Shown: positions 50,700 through 59,335 of the stretch, piece after piece
How the letters are laid out: every line of letters starts with the position of its first letter
Numbering within the stretch: position 1 is the stretch's first letter
Assembly (NCBI GenBank): GCA_965229115.1
Contig: CBDDIR010000003.1
Location: forward strand, 4,216,001 to 4,280,000
Source: UBA7672 sp965229115
GTDB taxonomy: Bacteria; Pseudomonadota; Alphaproteobacteria; Caulobacterales; Hyphomonadaceae
Reading direction: 5' to 3'
DNA: 64,000 bases
Notes under the pieces: model-generated
What the model was told of the DNA's origin: nothing
The model's input: the letters and a program-made list of their open reading frames with translations, nothing else
Databases searched by the model: none
Program-made: the position numbers and the translations under genes

Positions 50700-52361
50700 A
50701 TGACAACCGACATTTCCCGCGAACAGCGATTGGATCCCAGCACGGCTCTCATCGGCCTGATCCTGCTGGCTATGCTGGTGCTCGGCTTTGGCGGCGCCGC
50801 TGGTGCGGTGGACAAGCCATTTGCCGCGCAAGCATGGACGTTCGTCGTTGCCGCAGCTGCTGGCCTTTTCGGCCTGGCTCTCTGGCATGAAGAAAAGGCG
50901 TCGGCGCCGCGCTTCGATCCTAAGTTTTACGAAGAGGGCGTCGTTAAGGCTGGCGTCATCGCCACGATGTTCTGGGGCATCGCAGGCTTTCTTGCTGGCC
51001 TTGTTATCGCGCTGCAGCTGACTTGGCCGAACCTTTTCTATTTCCCCGATCTCGGCTGGACCAATTTTGGTCGCTTGCGTCCGCTGCATACATCGGCCGT
51101 GATATTCGCGTTTGGCGGCAACGCCTTGATCTCAACATCCTTCTATGTGGTCCAACGGACATGCCGCACGCGCCTGGCCGGCGGGATGTGGCCGTGGTTC
51201 GTGTTCTGGGGCTACCAGCTTTTCATCGTTGTAGCCGCGACCGGCTACCTGATGGGCATCACCCAGTCCAAGGAATATGCCGAGCCGGAATGGTATGCCG
51301 ATATCTGGCTTACCATTGTTTGGGTCGCCTATCTCGGCGTGTTCATGGCCACGATCCTGCGGCGTAAGGAGCCGCACATCTATGTGGCGAACTGGTTCTA
51401 TCTCGCCTTCATCGTCACGATTGCGCTGCTGCACATCGTCAACAACCTGTCGCTGCCGGCTGACATCGCGGGCGCCAAGTCCTTCGCGCTGTTCAGCGGC
51501 GTGCAGAGCGCGCTGATCCAGTGGTGGTATGGCCACAACGCCGTGGGCTTCTTCCTGACGGCCGGCTTCCTGGCGATCGTCTATTACTTCATTCCGAAGC
51601 GTGTTGAGCGTCCGGTCTGGTCGTACCGGCTATCCATCGTCCACTTCTGGTCGCTGATCTTCATCTACATCTGGGCTGGGCCGCACCATCTTCATTACAC
51701 CGCGTTGCCGCAATGGGCGCAGACGCTTGGCATGACGTTCTCGATCATGCTGTGGATGCCCAGCTGGGGCGGCATGATCAACGGCATGATGACGCTCTCG
51801 GGCGCATGGGACAAACTGCGCACGGACCCGGTGCTGCGCATGCTGATCGTCGCAGTCGCCTTCTACGGCATGGCGACTTTCGAAGGTCCGGTCATGTCGG
51901 TGCGCGAAGTCAACGCGCTGTCCCACTACACCGACTGGGGTATTGGTCACGTGCATTCCGGCGCGCTTGGTTGGGTTGGCTTCATCACTTTCGGCGCGAT
52001 GTATTGCCTGACGCAATGGCTATGGAAGCGCCCGAAGCTCTACTCCAATGCGCTCGTAGAATGGCACTTCTGGATCGCGACGCTCGGCATCGTTCTTTAT
52101 ATCTGCGCGATGTGGGTGTCGGGCATCATGGAAGGCCTGATGTGGCGCGCCTACAACGAATACGGCTTCCTTGAATACTCGTTCATCGAGACCGTCAGCG
52201 CCAAGCACATCGAATACATCATCCGCTCTGCCGGTGGCGGACTTTACCTGCTGGGCGCGATCATCATGGCCTACAATCTGGTGCGCACGGCGCGCGGCGA
52301 TGTTCCGGTCGAAGACCGCAAACGCGGCTCAGCCACGCCTAGCCTCCAGCCAGCAGAATAG
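50700..52361 (+). CDS. ccoN: cbb3-type cytochrome c oxidase subunit I
   Basis: This is a 553-residue catalytic subunit of the high-affinity terminal oxidase in the inner membrane. It has about 12-14 helices with the haem and copper ligands: LRPLHTS (low-spin haem), WWYGHNAVGFF (CuB/Tyr region), AGPHHLHYTALP (CuB His pair) and WGIGHVHSGALGW (haem b3 and b). It reduces O2 to water with proton pumping. ATG 50700 follows AAGGA at 8 bases; the longer frame from 50661 lacks a site. It is first in ccoNOQPGHIS, directly behind a FixK box. Confidence 0.97.
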   Translation: MTTDISREQRLDPSTALIGLILLAMLVLGFGGAAGAVDKPFAAQAWTFVVAAAAGLFGLALWHEEKASAPRFDPKFYEEGVVKAGVIATMFWGIAGFLAGLVIALQLTWPNLFYFPDLGWTNFGRLRPLHTSAVIFAFGGNALISTSFYVVQRTCRTRLAGGMWPWFVFWGYQLFIVVAATGYLMGITQSKEYAEPEWYADIWLTIVWVAYLGVFMATILRRKEPHIYVANWFYLAFIVTIALLHIVNNLSLPADIAGAKSFALFSGVQSALIQWWYGHNAVGFFLTAGFLAIVYYFIPKRVERPVWSYRLSIVHFWSLIFIYIWAGPHHLHYTALPQWAQTLGMTFSIMLWMPSWGGMINGMMTLSGAWDKLRTDPVLRMLIVAVAFYGMATFEGPVMSVREVNALSHYTDWGIGHVHSGALGWVGFITFGAMYCLTQWLWKRPKLYSNALVEWHFWIATLGIVLYICAMWVSGIMEGLMWRAYNEYGFLEYSFIETVSAKHIEYIIRSAGGGLYLLGAIIMAYNLVRTARGDVPVEDRKRGSATPSLQPAE

Positions 52362-52370
52362 GAAAACGAT

Positions 52371-53144
52371 ATGGCAACGCGCCCAAGCTGGCTGTTCCAC
52401 AAGCACAAGCTGTTCGAGAAAAACAGCTACATTCTCCTGATCGGCATCCTGATCGTCGTAGCGATCGGCGGCATCATCGAGATCGTCCCTCTCTTCTATC
52501 TCAAGAGCACGATCGAGAAAGTGCAGGGTATCCGTCCCTACACGCCGCTCGAGCTGGCTGGTCAGAACATCTATGTCCGCGAGGGCTGCCATGTCTGCCA
52601 CTCGCAAATGATCCGGCCTCTGCGTGACGAGGTGGAGCGCTATGGCCATTACTCGCTCGCGGCCGAGAGCATGTACGATCACCCTTTCCTCTGGGGCTCC
52701 AAGCGTACCGGCCCGGACCTCGCACGCGTTGGCGGCAAATACTCCGACGACTGGCAGAAGCAGCACCTGATTGATCCACGATCGCTCGTGCCGGAATCAA
52801 TCATGCCGCCTTACGCATTCCTGGAGGATCGACCGCTCGATCTATCCGTCATCGCCAATCAGATGAAGACGCTGAAGATTGAGGGCGTGCCATACACCGA
52901 CGCGATGATTGCCCGCGCGACTGACGACGCCAACGCGCAGGCAGGCGAGGACTATGACGTTGAAGCGCTGAAGCAGGACTACGCCAAGGCTGCGGGTCGC
53001 GACAACACCGTGAACGTTCGCGACTTCGATGCTGTTCGCGGCGCCCCATCTGAGATGGATGCGCTTATCGCCTACCTGCAGGTGCTCGGCACGATGGTCG
53101 ATTTCTCGACCTACGAAGCCGAAGACCTCTCGAACCGGCGGTGA
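52371..53144 (+). CDS. ccoO: cbb3-type cytochrome c oxidase subunit II
   Basis: This 257-residue membrane-anchored monohaem cytochrome c has an N-terminal helix (SYILLIGILIVVAIGGIIEIVPLFY), the haem motif REGCHVCHSQM (CxxCH) and the axial Met region SIMPPYAFL. It hands electrons from CcoP to CcoN. It begins 10 bases after ccoN. The middle insertion DANAQAGEDYDVEALKQDY is typical of alphaproteobacterial CcoO. Confidence 0.96.
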   Translation: MATRPSWLFHKHKLFEKNSYILLIGILIVVAIGGIIEIVPLFYLKSTIEKVQGIRPYTPLELAGQNIYVREGCHVCHSQMIRPLRDEVERYGHYSLAAESMYDHPFLWGSKRTGPDLARVGGKYSDDWQKQHLIDPRSLVPESIMPPYAFLEDRPLDLSVIANQMKTLKIEGVPYTDAMIARATDDANAQAGEDYDVEALKQDYAKAAGRDNTVNVRDFDAVRGAPSEMDALIAYLQVLGTMVDFSTYEAEDLSNRR

Positions 53145-53148
53145 TCCC

Positions 53149-53325
53149 ATGACTTACGAGAACTGGTCTCGTTTCGCGCAGGATTGGGGGACGGTGTACT
53201 TCGTGGCGATCTTCCTTGTCGCCGTCGTGTACGCGCTCTGGCCCCGCAACGCCGGCGACTTCAAGCGCGCGGCGCACCTTCCCATCAATGAGCAGGAGCA
53301 GGGCGATGACCGGCCACTCACCTGA
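53149..53325 (+). CDS. ccoQ: cbb3 oxidase small subunit CcoQ
   Basis: This 58-residue single-helix protein (WGTVYFVAIFLVAVVYALWP) is followed by a short cytoplasmic tail (NAGDFKRAAHLPI), the usual CcoQ form. It stabilises the oxidase complex, in particular the CcoP contact. It starts 5 bases after the ccoO stop and overlaps the ccoP start by 20 bases. Confidence 0.92.
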   Translation: MTYENWSRFAQDWGTVYFVAIFLVAVVYALWPRNAGDFKRAAHLPINEQEQGDDRPLT

Positions 53326-54187
53326 AATCGATCCGCATACCGGCGTTGAAACCACCGGGCACCAATGGGACGGCATCAAGGAGCTGAACAATCCGCTTCC
53401 GCGCTGGTGGCTGTTCGTCTTCTGGGCCAGCGTCGTTGTCGCTGTGGGCTATTGGGTGCTGATGCCGGCTTGGCCGGCCTTGCCTGGGTTGCAGGGCTAT
53501 ACCAGCGGCGTGCTGCAGCAGTCCGACAGATCTGAAGTAGCTGTCGAAACGGCTGCCATGCGCCGCGAACGCAGCGCGTTGAGCGCGCGTCTCGCTGCGG
53601 TCGATGCTTCAAGCATCCTGCGTGACCACGATCTCAGCCAGCTGGCCATGTCGCTCGGCGAGAGCGCCTTCGGCGATAACTGCGCCACCTGCCATGGCGC
53701 AGGGGGACGCGGCGCCAAGGGGTTCCCGCGTCTGGCCGATGACGTCTGGCTATGGGGCGGCAAGCTCGAAGATATCGAGCGAACCATCCGCTATGGAATC
53801 CGGTCTGGCCACGCCGAGACGCGGACTAGCGAGATGCCTGCGTTCGGCCGGGATGAATTCCTCACTGCCGCGCAGATCGATGATCTTGTGCAGCTGGTCC
53901 GCCAGAAATCCGGCCAGAAGGCCGATGCAGAGGCGGCCTTTCGCGCGCTCCCTGTGTTCGAGACCAACTGCGCCAGCTGTCACGGTGTCGATCTGCATGG
54001 GAGTCGCGAGAAGGGCGCGCCTAATCTTACGGACAAGGACTGGATCTATGGCGGTGATGTCGCCTCGATCCGCCGGACGATCTATGGCCCACGCAATGGG
54101 GTGATGCCCGCCTGGGTCGACCGTCTCGATCCAGCAACCATTCGGGCACTGGCGATCTATGTCCACTCTCTCGGTGGCGGAGAGTAA
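53306..54187 (+). CDS. ccoP: cbb3-type cytochrome c oxidase subunit III (dihaem)
   Basis: This 293-residue subunit has an N-terminal CcoP-type segment (TTGHQWDGIKELNNPLPRWWLFVFWASVVVAVGYWVLMPAWP) and two cytochrome c domains, with CATCHG and CASCHG and the axial Met regions EMPAFG and GVMPAW. It takes electrons from soluble cytochrome c. ATG 53306 is chosen from AGGAG upstream and the conserved TGHQWDG start; it overlaps ccoQ. The stop overlaps the ccoG start (TAATG). Confidence 0.96.
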   Translation: MTGHSPEIDPHTGVETTGHQWDGIKELNNPLPRWWLFVFWASVVVAVGYWVLMPAWPALPGLQGYTSGVLQQSDRSEVAVETAAMRRERSALSARLAAVDASSILRDHDLSQLAMSLGESAFGDNCATCHGAGGRGAKGFPRLADDVWLWGGKLEDIERTIRYGIRSGHAETRTSEMPAFGRDEFLTAAQIDDLVQLVRQKSGQKADAEAAFRALPVFETNCASCHGVDLHGSREKGAPNLTDKDWIYGGDVASIRRTIYGPRNGVMPAWVDRLDPATIRALAIYVHSLGGGE

Positions 54188-55683
54188 TGGGCAGCGCCAC
54201 CCTCATAGACACGCGCAAGGGCCGCCCGCTTTCGGGCAGCGGCGATGCGCCGCCACCGGGCGACGAGCCCGTGGTGCTCTATGCGCGGCGCAAGCAGATC
54301 TATCCGCAGCTCGTCTTCGGCCTGTTCCGCAACATCAAATGGGCGCTGCTCGGCCTGACGCTTGCCGTCTATTACATCTTGCCGTGGTTGCGCTGGGATA
54401 GAGGGCCGGGCGCGCCGGATCAGGCTGTTCTCGCAGACTTTGCAGGCGGCCGCTTCTACTTCTTCGGTATCGAGATCTGGCCGCAGGAAGTCTACTATAT
54501 CACCGGCCTGCTGATCCTCGCCGCTGTCGGGCTGTTCCTTGTCACCGCGCTGCTGGGTCGGGTCTGGTGCGGTTACTTCTGCCCGCAAACCGTCTGGACA
54601 GACCTGTTTCTCGTCGTCGAACGCTTCTTCGAGGGCGATCGCAATGCGCGCATGAAGCTCGACAAGGCGCCGTGGTCGTTCAACAAGCTGTGGCGCAAGG
54701 GCGGCAAGCACGCCGTCTGGCTCCTGATCGCGTTCGCGACAGGCGGGGCCTTCGTCCTCTACTGGCACGACGCCCGCGCGCTCGCAGAGACTTTCTTCAT
54801 CGGTCAGGCGCCGATGACGGCCTATATCTTCGCAGCCCTGTTGACTGCCACCACGTATGCGCTCGCCGGAACCATGCGCGAGCAGGTTTGCACCTATATG
54901 TGCCCCTGGCCGCGTATCCAGTCCGCACTTGTCGATCGCGACACGCTGATGATCACCTATCGCTCCGAGCGCGGCGATCCGCGCGGCCCGCACAAGAAGG
55001 GCGCGACCTGGGAAGGGCGAGGTGATTGCGTCGATTGCAAGCAATGCGTGGTGGTCTGTCCGATGGGCATCGACATCCGCCAGGGACCGCAGCTCGAATG
55101 CATCCAGTGCGGCCTCTGCATTGATGCCTGTGATGGCGTGATGAAGAAGGTGGGGCGCCCGACCGCCCTGATCGCCTACGACACCGACGAGAATGTCCTG
55201 CGCCGCTGGAAGGGTTTTCCTGCACGCAACTTCTCGCCCTTCCGGCCGCGCATCATTGTCTATGCGCTCGTCTTTGCACTCACGGCTGCCTTGATGGCAT
55301 TCGGTCTCAGCAGTCGCGCCGATGTTGAACTGTCGGTGCTGAAGGATCGTTCGCTACCCTTCGTTCAGCTCGCCAATGGCGCTGTTCGCAACGGCTACAC
55401 CCTGAAGCTGGTCAACAAGCAGCGCCATCATCGCACCTTCGATGTTCATGTCGAAGGTCTTCCCGGCGTCGCCATCGAGATCATCGGCGAAGGCGATAGC
55501 GACCACCCCGCTGTTTCCGCAGGGCCGGATGGCGTTGAGCGCTATCGTCTTCTGCTCACAGCCGCGCCGAATGCTGCGGCAGGCGCCAGCGCCGATATCC
55601 GTATCGTACTCACTGAGTCGGGCAAGCCCGTTTCGGCTGCGGCCGCCACCTTCCTCGAACCGGAGGTTTCCAATGCAAGCTAG
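54187..55683 (+). CDS. ccoG: CcoG (RdxA/FixG), cbb3 oxidase assembly ferredoxin-like protein
   Basis: This 498-residue membrane protein has two 4Fe-4S motifs in CVDCKQCVVVCPMGIDIR and CIQCGLCIDACDGVMKK, several helices before them with GRVWCGYFCPQTVW and TYMCPWPR, and an Ig-like periplasmic C-terminal domain (from about residue 380). CcoG reduces Cu(II) in the cbb3 copper delivery path. It overlaps ccoP by one base and ccoH by 11 bases. Confidence 0.95.
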   Translation: MGSATLIDTRKGRPLSGSGDAPPPGDEPVVLYARRKQIYPQLVFGLFRNIKWALLGLTLAVYYILPWLRWDRGPGAPDQAVLADFAGGRFYFFGIEIWPQEVYYITGLLILAAVGLFLVTALLGRVWCGYFCPQTVWTDLFLVVERFFEGDRNARMKLDKAPWSFNKLWRKGGKHAVWLLIAFATGGAFVLYWHDARALAETFFIGQAPMTAYIFAALLTATTYALAGTMREQVCTYMCPWPRIQSALVDRDTLMITYRSERGDPRGPHKKGATWEGRGDCVDCKQCVVVCPMGIDIRQGPQLECIQCGLCIDACDGVMKKVGRPTALIAYDTDENVLRRWKGFPARNFSPFRPRIIVYALVFALTAALMAFGLSSRADVELSVLKDRSLPFVQLANGAVRNGYTLKLVNKQRHHRTFDVHVEGLPGVAIEIIGEGDSDHPAVSAGPDGVERYRLLLTAAPNAAAGASADIRIVLTESGKPVSAAAATFLEPEVSNAS

Positions 55684-56161
55684 CAAGGGTCTTCGTGGCG
55701 TTCATGTGCTCTGGATGACGGTGGGCTTCTTCGCGCTAATAATCGCGGCGGATACCTACTTCATCGTCCGTGCTGTGAACTCGTTCCCCGGCGAGCAGAT
55801 TCGCAACTCCTACGTTCTCGGCCTGGACTACAATCGCGAAGTCGAAGAGCGCGCAAAGCAGGCCGAGCTCGGCTGGACGGCCGAAGCCGGTCTGGTGCGG
55901 GAGGGTGAAACCAGGCTCGTCGTTCGCCTCGTCGATGCCACCCGCTCCCCAGTGACCGGGCTGAACATGACTGCAACCTACTTCGTTGCTGGCGGGGGCC
56001 GCGAAGAGCACAAGCTCGTTCTTGTCGAAGGTGCTGCGGGTGAATACTTGGCAGGCCTTCCCGCTTCTGAATCGGGCCGCGCCGAGTTCCGCATCAGCGC
56101 CAGCATCGCTGAGGGCGAACCTGTCATCTTCCAGGCCGTCAAGACTGCGGTGATCCCATGA
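55673..56161 (+). CDS. ccoH: CcoH (FixH), cbb3 oxidase assembly protein
   Basis: This 162-residue protein has one N-terminal helix (VHVLWMTVGFFALIIAADTYFIVRAV) with the family pattern G..V...F......VN..., YVLGLDYNREVEERAKQAELGW, and a periplasmic beta-sandwich. It is needed for stable assembly of the oxidase. ATG 55673 follows GGAGGTTTCCA and lies within the end of ccoG. Confidence 0.93.
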   Translation: MQASKGLRGVHVLWMTVGFFALIIAADTYFIVRAVNSFPGEQIRNSYVLGLDYNREVEERAKQAELGWTAEAGLVREGETRLVVRLVDATRSPVTGLNMTATYFVAGGGREEHKLVLVEGAAGEYLAGLPASESGRAEFRISASIAEGEPVIFQAVKTAVIP

Positions 56162-58368
56162 CCGCACTCGTCTCTGCCTGTCCGAGCGGGCGCGCCACGC
56201 CGATTACTCGGTCCCCAGCGCAGGATCCATCCGCCTTTGTTACACAGAAGGACGACGTCAAATCGCTTGACCTGATTGTCAAAGGCGCAAGCTGCGGAGG
56301 TTGCCTCGCCAAGATTGAGTCGGCTGTTACAAAGCTCCCCGGCATTCGCCTCGCGCGTCTCAATCTTTCGACCGGCCGCTTGCGTGTTGAATGGACCGGA
56401 GGGCTCAAGCCTCGTTCAATTATCGAGGAGGTTTGCAGTCTCGGCTATGAAGCTACAGCCTTTGATCCCGGTGTATCCGATATCGAGGGCGCTCGCGCCG
56501 AGCGTCGCCTTGTCACCGCGCTGGTTGTTGCGGGTGTTGGAACCGCTGCGATCATGTTCCTGTCGGAGCCGCTATGGTTCGGCAGCGATCTTCCGGCAGA
56601 CGTGCGCAACATCCTGCGGTGGGTTTCTGCTGCTGTGGCGTTGCCGGTCGCCCTTGTCGCCGGACAGCCCTTCTTCTCTTCGGCCATCGCCTCGATACGC
56701 GCACGTCGTCTCAATATGGATGTCCCTGTCTCGCTGGCTGTGATCCTTGCGCTAGCGCTTAGTCTTCACGAGACAATTGCCGGCGGCCAGCACGCCTTTT
56801 TCGATGCATCGGTGATGTTGCTGTTCTTCCTGCTCATCGGGCGGGTGCTGGACGCGCGCTTGCGTCGCCGTGCGTATGCTGCTGCTAACCAGCTAGCATC
56901 TCTTCAGACGGCGACTGCCACGCGCTTCGCTGATCGTGGCAATGTCGAAGCCGTTCGCGCGGCTGATATCCGTCCGGGTGATATGTTGCTCATCGCCACC
57001 GGCGAGCGTTTGCCAGTGGATGCTGAAGTTGTTTCCGGGGACAGCGATGCCGATCTGCGTATGGTGACAGGCGAGGTCGAACCTGTTGCAATCCGTGTAG
57101 GCCAGACGCTTCATGCTGGCGCGGTGAACCTGTCAGCGCCGATCCATGTGCGCGCGCTCGCCGCGGCGAATGACTCGCTTATGGCCGACATCGCGCGTCT
57201 TCTGGAGGCTGGGGAGCAGAAGAAGTCTTCCTATCGCCGCCTCGCGGACAAAGCCGCCGAACTCTATGTGCCGCAGGTTCATCTTACGGCGCTTCTTGGC
57301 TTCGTCGCTTGGCTGGCCTTCGGCGCGACAGTTGCTAAAGCGGCGTTCGTCGCAGTCACCGTACTCATTATCACCTGTCCCTGTGCGCTCGCGCTTGCTG
57401 CGCCGCTGGTGCAGGTTGTTGCGGCAGGGCGACTGTTCCGGAAGGGCATCTATCTGTCCTCCGGAGATGCGCTTGAGCGCCTTGCGACTGTAGATCATGT
57501 CATCCTCGATAAAACCGGCACGCTGACGCTCGGCGATCCTGTTCCAACTGTCCTTTCCCCGGAAGCTCAGAGTGCTCTGGCTCCGGCCGCCATGCTCGCC
57601 CGCGCCAGCCATCACCCCTTTTCGCGTGCCCTCGCGAAACGTGCGGGCGCCGGACCTGCAGCCGCCAATGTCCGCGAGACGCCGGGGCGAGGCGTTGTGG
57701 GAATGATTGACGGACGCACGGCGCGTCTGGGCTCTGCGTCCTTCGTTGGCGCCAAGCCCGGCACGGGTTCGGAACTCTGGTTCGTGTTCGAAGGTGAAAC
57801 GCCCGTAGCCTTCCAGTTCGAAGACGCAATTCGCCCCGACGCCAGCGAAACAATCGCCACACTTCGCGCCATGGGCATCGGCGTTGAACTGCTCTCTGGC
57901 GATGGCGCCGAGCGGGTTGCGCGCGCCGCTGCCGCCGCTGGTATCGAGCGCTGGGCCGCCAGCGTGACGCCGCAGTCCAAAGCCGCCCGCGTTCGCGAAC
58001 TGGAAGCCGCTGGCAGACATGTTCTCATGGTAGGCGATGGTCTGAACGATGCGGGGGCGCTTGCCGGCGCGCACGCATCCATCACCCCCGGTGGCGCGGT
58101 TGACGTGTCACGCCTCGCCAGTGACTGCGTCTTCTCGGGCGACAGCCTCCGCGCCATCACGCACATCATCGCCACGGCCCGCACGGCTCGGGCCCGCATG
58201 CGCGAGAACTTCGCGCTTGCCGCAGCTTACAATGTCATCGTCATTCCGGTCGCGCTCGGGGGATGGGTCACGCCCCTGGTCGCGGCCATCGCCATGTCGG
58301 CATCGTCAGCTGTGGTCACGTTCAACGCGCTGCGTCTCGCACGTGCGCCGAAGGGAGAGGCGGCATGA
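56158..58368 (+). CDS. ccoI: CcoI (FixI), copper-transporting P1B-type ATPase
   Basis: This 736-residue copper pump has an N-terminal HMA-type metal site (GASCGGC), eight helices with the Cu motif CPCALAL, the actuator domain with VTGEVEPV, the phosphorylation site DKTGTLTLG, the SHHPFS (HP) motif and the hinge VGDGLND. CcoI exports Cu(I) to the periplasm for the CuB centre of CcoN. Codon use varies slightly but the frame is intact. It overlaps ccoH and ccoS by 4 bases each (ATGA). Confidence 0.95.
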   Translation: MTALVSACPSGRATPITRSPAQDPSAFVTQKDDVKSLDLIVKGASCGGCLAKIESAVTKLPGIRLARLNLSTGRLRVEWTGGLKPRSIIEEVCSLGYEATAFDPGVSDIEGARAERRLVTALVVAGVGTAAIMFLSEPLWFGSDLPADVRNILRWVSAAVALPVALVAGQPFFSSAIASIRARRLNMDVPVSLAVILALALSLHETIAGGQHAFFDASVMLLFFLLIGRVLDARLRRRAYAAANQLASLQTATATRFADRGNVEAVRAADIRPGDMLLIATGERLPVDAEVVSGDSDADLRMVTGEVEPVAIRVGQTLHAGAVNLSAPIHVRALAAANDSLMADIARLLEAGEQKKSSYRRLADKAAELYVPQVHLTALLGFVAWLAFGATVAKAAFVAVTVLIITCPCALALAAPLVQVVAAGRLFRKGIYLSSGDALERLATVDHVILDKTGTLTLGDPVPTVLSPEAQSALAPAAMLARASHHPFSRALAKRAGAGPAAANVRETPGRGVVGMIDGRTARLGSASFVGAKPGTGSELWFVFEGETPVAFQFEDAIRPDASETIATLRAMGIGVELLSGDGAERVARAAAAAGIERWAASVTPQSKAARVRELEAAGRHVLMVGDGLNDAGALAGAHASITPGGAVDVSRLASDCVFSGDSLRAITHIIATARTARARMRENFALAAAYNVIVIPVALGGWVTPLVAAIAMSASSAVVTFNALRLARAPKGEAA

Positions 58369-58514
58369 ACGTCTTTCTTCTCATGCTGCCGGGCATCGCC
58401 GGTCTCGCGCTTGCAGGTCTTGCCGCATTCCGCTGGGCGCTTCGCTCCGGCCAATTCGAGGATCCCGAAGGGGCGGCAGCCCGCATTCTTAGCGACGATG
58501 ACCGCCCCGCCTGA
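58365..58514 (+). CDS. ccoS: CcoS, small cbb3 maturation protein
   Basis: This 49-residue protein has one helix (VFLLMLPGIAGLALAGLAAFRWAL) followed by the family signature SGQFEDPEGAAARIL. CcoS is required for insertion of the cofactors into CcoN. ATG 58365 overlaps the ccoI stop by 4 bases. It closes the ccoNOQPGHIS operon. Confidence 0.93.
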   Translation: MNVFLLMLPGIAGLALAGLAAFRWALRSGQFEDPEGAAARILSDDDRPA

Positions 58515-58594
58515 CGAAAAGGTGCGACCGGCTGGCGCTGGCGTCGTCATAACTCGGACGCTAACCTGCGCGCATAGCAGCAGGAAGCATCGCC

Positions 58595-59335
58595 GTGCCG
58601 GAAACCAGCATTCAGCAAAGACTTCTCGTCGTCGACGACGACAAGGGTTTGCGCGAAACGCTGGCTGATTTCTTCGAGATCGAAGGCTATGCCGTCGCTC
58701 AAGCCGCGAATGTCGGAGAGGCGAGAACGCATCTTGCCGCTGCCGAACCGGACCTCATGCTGCTCGACATCAACATGCCGGGCGGAGATGGGCTCACATT
58801 CGCGGTCGAGGTGCGCTCCCGCTCCGCCATCCCGATCATCATCCTGTCGGGCAAGGGGGCGATGGTCGACCGCGTCGTCGGCCTCGAAGTTGGCGCAGAC
58901 GATTATCTCGCCAAGCCGTTCGAACTCCGCGAGCTGCTGGCTCGCGTCCGCGCCGTCCTGCGTCGCGCCAAGCCCGTTGCGGTTCAGCCAGTCGTGGACA
59001 CCTCCGCCCAGAAATCTGCTCGCTTCTCAGCCTTCGTGTTCAAACCAGATCAGCGTGCGCTTCTTGGCCCCGACGGCGTCTCCATCGATCTCACCGGGGC
59101 CGAGTACAACCTCATGGCCGCTTTCATAGACCGCTCCAATCGCGTGCTCTCGCGCGATGCTATTGCCGACCTGACGCGCAAGGACGATTGGGACGCGTTT
59201 GATCGCAGCATCGATACGCTCGTCAGCCGCCTGCGTCGCAAGCTCGGAGCTCACGCCGACGCATCCCAGCTGATCCAGACCGTTCGCGGAGAAGGCTACG
59301 TTCTCGCCGCCGATGTCAAATGGACCGGCGCCTAG
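58595..59335 (+). CDS. OmpR/PhoB-family response regulator, possible FxkR counterpart
   Basis: This 246-residue regulator has a receiver domain (LLVVDDDKGLR; phospho-Asp in LLDINMPGGDG; conserved Lys in DDYLAKPFELRELL) and a winged-helix DNA-binding domain with the OmpR pattern DLTGAEYNLMAAFIDRSNRVLSRDAI and DTLVSRLRRKLG...IQTVRGEGYVL. The start is GTG 58595, with AGGAAG upstream. It lies 80 bases past ccoS and is convergent with the hybrid FixL, overlapping its stop by 4 bases. In some rhizobia a hybrid FixL works with FxkR, an OmpR-type regulator that activates fixK; the pairing here suggests the same. Confidence 0.85.
   Translation: MPETSIQQRLLVVDDDKGLRETLADFFEIEGYAVAQAANVGEARTHLAAAEPDLMLLDINMPGGDGLTFAVEVRSRSAIPIIILSGKGAMVDRVVGLEVGADDYLAKPFELRELLARVRAVLRRAKPVAVQPVVDTSAQKSARFSAFVFKPDQRALLGPDGVSIDLTGAEYNLMAAFIDRSNRVLSRDAIADLTRKDDWDAFDRSIDTLVSRLRRKLGAHADASQLIQTVRGEGYVLAADVKWTGA

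Noticed and set aside
50531..50815. 94-residue minus-strand frame
   Set aside because: Overlaps the FixK box and the ccoN start; no hydrophobic or domain pattern.
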